This document shows positions 22,972 to 23,820 of a stretch of 23,820 bases of DNA, in pieces. The notes below the pieces were generated by a model. It saw only the letters and a list, made by a program, of their open reading frames with translations, made no database searches and had not been told where the DNA came from. The first letter of the stretch is position 1. The number at the start of each line of letters is the position of its first letter. This stretch comes from Flavobacteriales bacterium UBA5692 (GTDB lineage Bacteria; Bacteroidota; Bacteroidia; Flavobacteriales_D; Sanyastnellaceae): NCBI GenBank assembly GCA_002420235.1, contig DIHQ01000078.1, positions 20,793 through 44,612 on the forward strand, given 5' to 3'. The translations under genes and the position numbers were made by a program.

Positions 22972-23820
22972 ATGATAATGAATCGCTTTTTGATTTTCGC
23001 TCTTTTTGCCGCATTCATTTTTAGTGCTTCAACACTTTTTTCTCAAGAGAATGCTTGTCCAGAGGTGTTTGAAGCGACATTTCAAGTCGATTGGATTCAA
23101 GAGGATTCTGTCGCACCGGTGGGACATTGGAGCGTCAATGAAGGTTATTGGTTAGATGAAATCCCATGGGGCGTATTTGAGGCGCCCTGGCCCAGTGGTT
23201 GGGAATCAGGCCAAGTTCTGGCAGAATCGGAATCCTGGACCGAAGTTCCTGAAGAAACCTTGACCAATCGTCAGCGCTACCTCCTTTCTCATAAATTGCC
23301 CACAGGTCATTGGGAATCTAGAGCCGTGGACAACGCGGCACAATGGTTAGGGCCGCTACTGCGATGGAATAAAAGCAGAAATATGTACGAGCGGCTAACG
23401 CATGTCGCTGGAGTTTTTGGACGTGGATGGATTGATTTTGAAGTGTCTTTTGGGAATCGTACCCGGGAATGGCCCACTGAGCATCCAATCTCCACGGGCA
23501 CAATACTGCGTTTATCCATCCCATCTACGGGCATGTATCAAATCGATCGCGAATGGATGGTGGACGCCGGTTTCAATCCCGATACCATTGATCCGCGTAA
23601 GGTGCAGTTATTCGGCAATGGCGGGACATTATTGCCAATGGAAAATGACAAGAGCCGTCCACTTGGTTTACGCGCGGTCGCTGCAGAGTTTGAAGGAAGT
23701 GGAGATGGAATATGGGACGAAGGGGACGCCTTGGTTTTTTGGGCACAGGGGCCCGACAGAATTGCTTACAATCCAGGAACTTCAGCTTGGGAGCACCTGC
23801 GTCATCCCTACGAAGACAAG
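22972..23820 (+). CDS. porU: type IX secretion sortase PorU, N-terminal part
   Basis: The first 283 codons of an open frame that continues past the window end with no stop. It starts with a signal peptide (MIMNRFLIFALFAAFIFSAS, then LFSQ). The later part has the PorU pattern: LRLSIPSTGMYQIDREW, DPRKVQLFGNGG, then EGSGDGIWDEGDALVFWAQG and YNPGTSAWEHL. PorU is the cell-surface gingipain-like cysteine peptidase that removes type IX C-terminal signals and attaches cargo to lipopolysaccharide; its catalytic C25 domain lies outside the window. ATG 22978 is an alternative start. The gene is divergent from the porP-family gene, and the neighbouring gldJ supports the assignment. Confidence 0.9.
   Translation, partial: MIMNRFLIFALFAAFIFSASTLFSQENACPEVFEATFQVDWIQEDSVAPVGHWSVNEGYWLDEIPWGVFEAPWPSGWESGQVLAESESWTEVPEETLTNRQRYLLSHKLPTGHWESRAVDNAAQWLGPLLRWNKSRNMYERLTHVAGVFGRGWIDFEVSFGNRTREWPTEHPISTGTILRLSIPSTGMYQIDREWMVDAGFNPDTIDPRKVQLFGNGGTLLPMENDKSRPLGLRAVAAEFEGSGDGIWDEGDALVFWAQGPDRIAYNPGTSAWEHLRHPYEDK

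Noticed and set aside
1..23820. Insertion sequences, prophage, toxin-antitoxin or defence genes
   Set aside because: No transposase, integrase, terminal inverted repeats or known defence motifs were seen on either strand.

Overview
The window is chromosomal DNA from a member of the Bacteroidota, most likely a Flavobacteriales relative; I would not assign a family. Four things point there: a type IX secretion/gliding locus (porU, a PorP/SprF-family gene, gldJ), a Bacteroidota-style OstA-like protein, a helix-hairpin-helix plus outer-membrane-barrel protein of a type common in this phylum, and promoter boxes of the TAnnTTTG type just upstream of several start codons. Base composition looks roughly balanced by eye. 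Coding is dense and no gene-free stretch exceeds 300 bases; the longest are 11440-11579 and 22808-22971.

Layout. Positions 1-22 hold the 5' end of a tRNA-Leu leaving the window on the minus strand. Positions 81-3906 (+) form an envelope operon: an OstA/LptA-like protein, an unrecognised exported protein, and an HHH/beta-barrel protein coupled to it by a TTGA overlap. Positions 3936-5727 (+) carry efp (elongation factor P) and a GAF plus SpoIIE-type phosphatase. On the minus strand, 5720-9648 is a compact surface-polysaccharide unit (flippase, Wzz-type chain-length protein, O-antigen ligase/polymerase). A glycosyltransferase diverges from it and overlaps rnhB (RNase HII). A terminator and an AT-rich 140-bp gap separate rnhB from a 1331-residue secreted multidomain protein (11580-15575) built from lamin-tail, cupredoxin and OB-fold modules, nine Cys-bounded DDGSC repeats and a dockerin-like C-terminus.

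After a strong terminator come a small lipoprotein (-), a LuxE-like acyl-protein synthetase (+) whose stop codon abuts that of tyrS (-), then murF (-), gldJ (-), the porP/sprF-family gene (-) and, divergently, the first 283 codons of porU (+), which runs off the window end.

How the genes fit together. Most of the window concerns the cell envelope: lipopolysaccharide transport, polysaccharide assembly, peptidoglycan precursor synthesis (murF) and type IX secretion. Core translation and replication genes (efp, tyrS, rnhB, tRNA-Leu) are interspersed. The most unusual item is the large secreted protein. It has duplicated LTD-OB modules of the kind that accompany secreted nucleases, but no nuclease domain is visible; it carries an inserted copper-binding domain and ends in a short Cys-flanked EF-hand-like motif rather than a recognisable type IX C-terminal domain.
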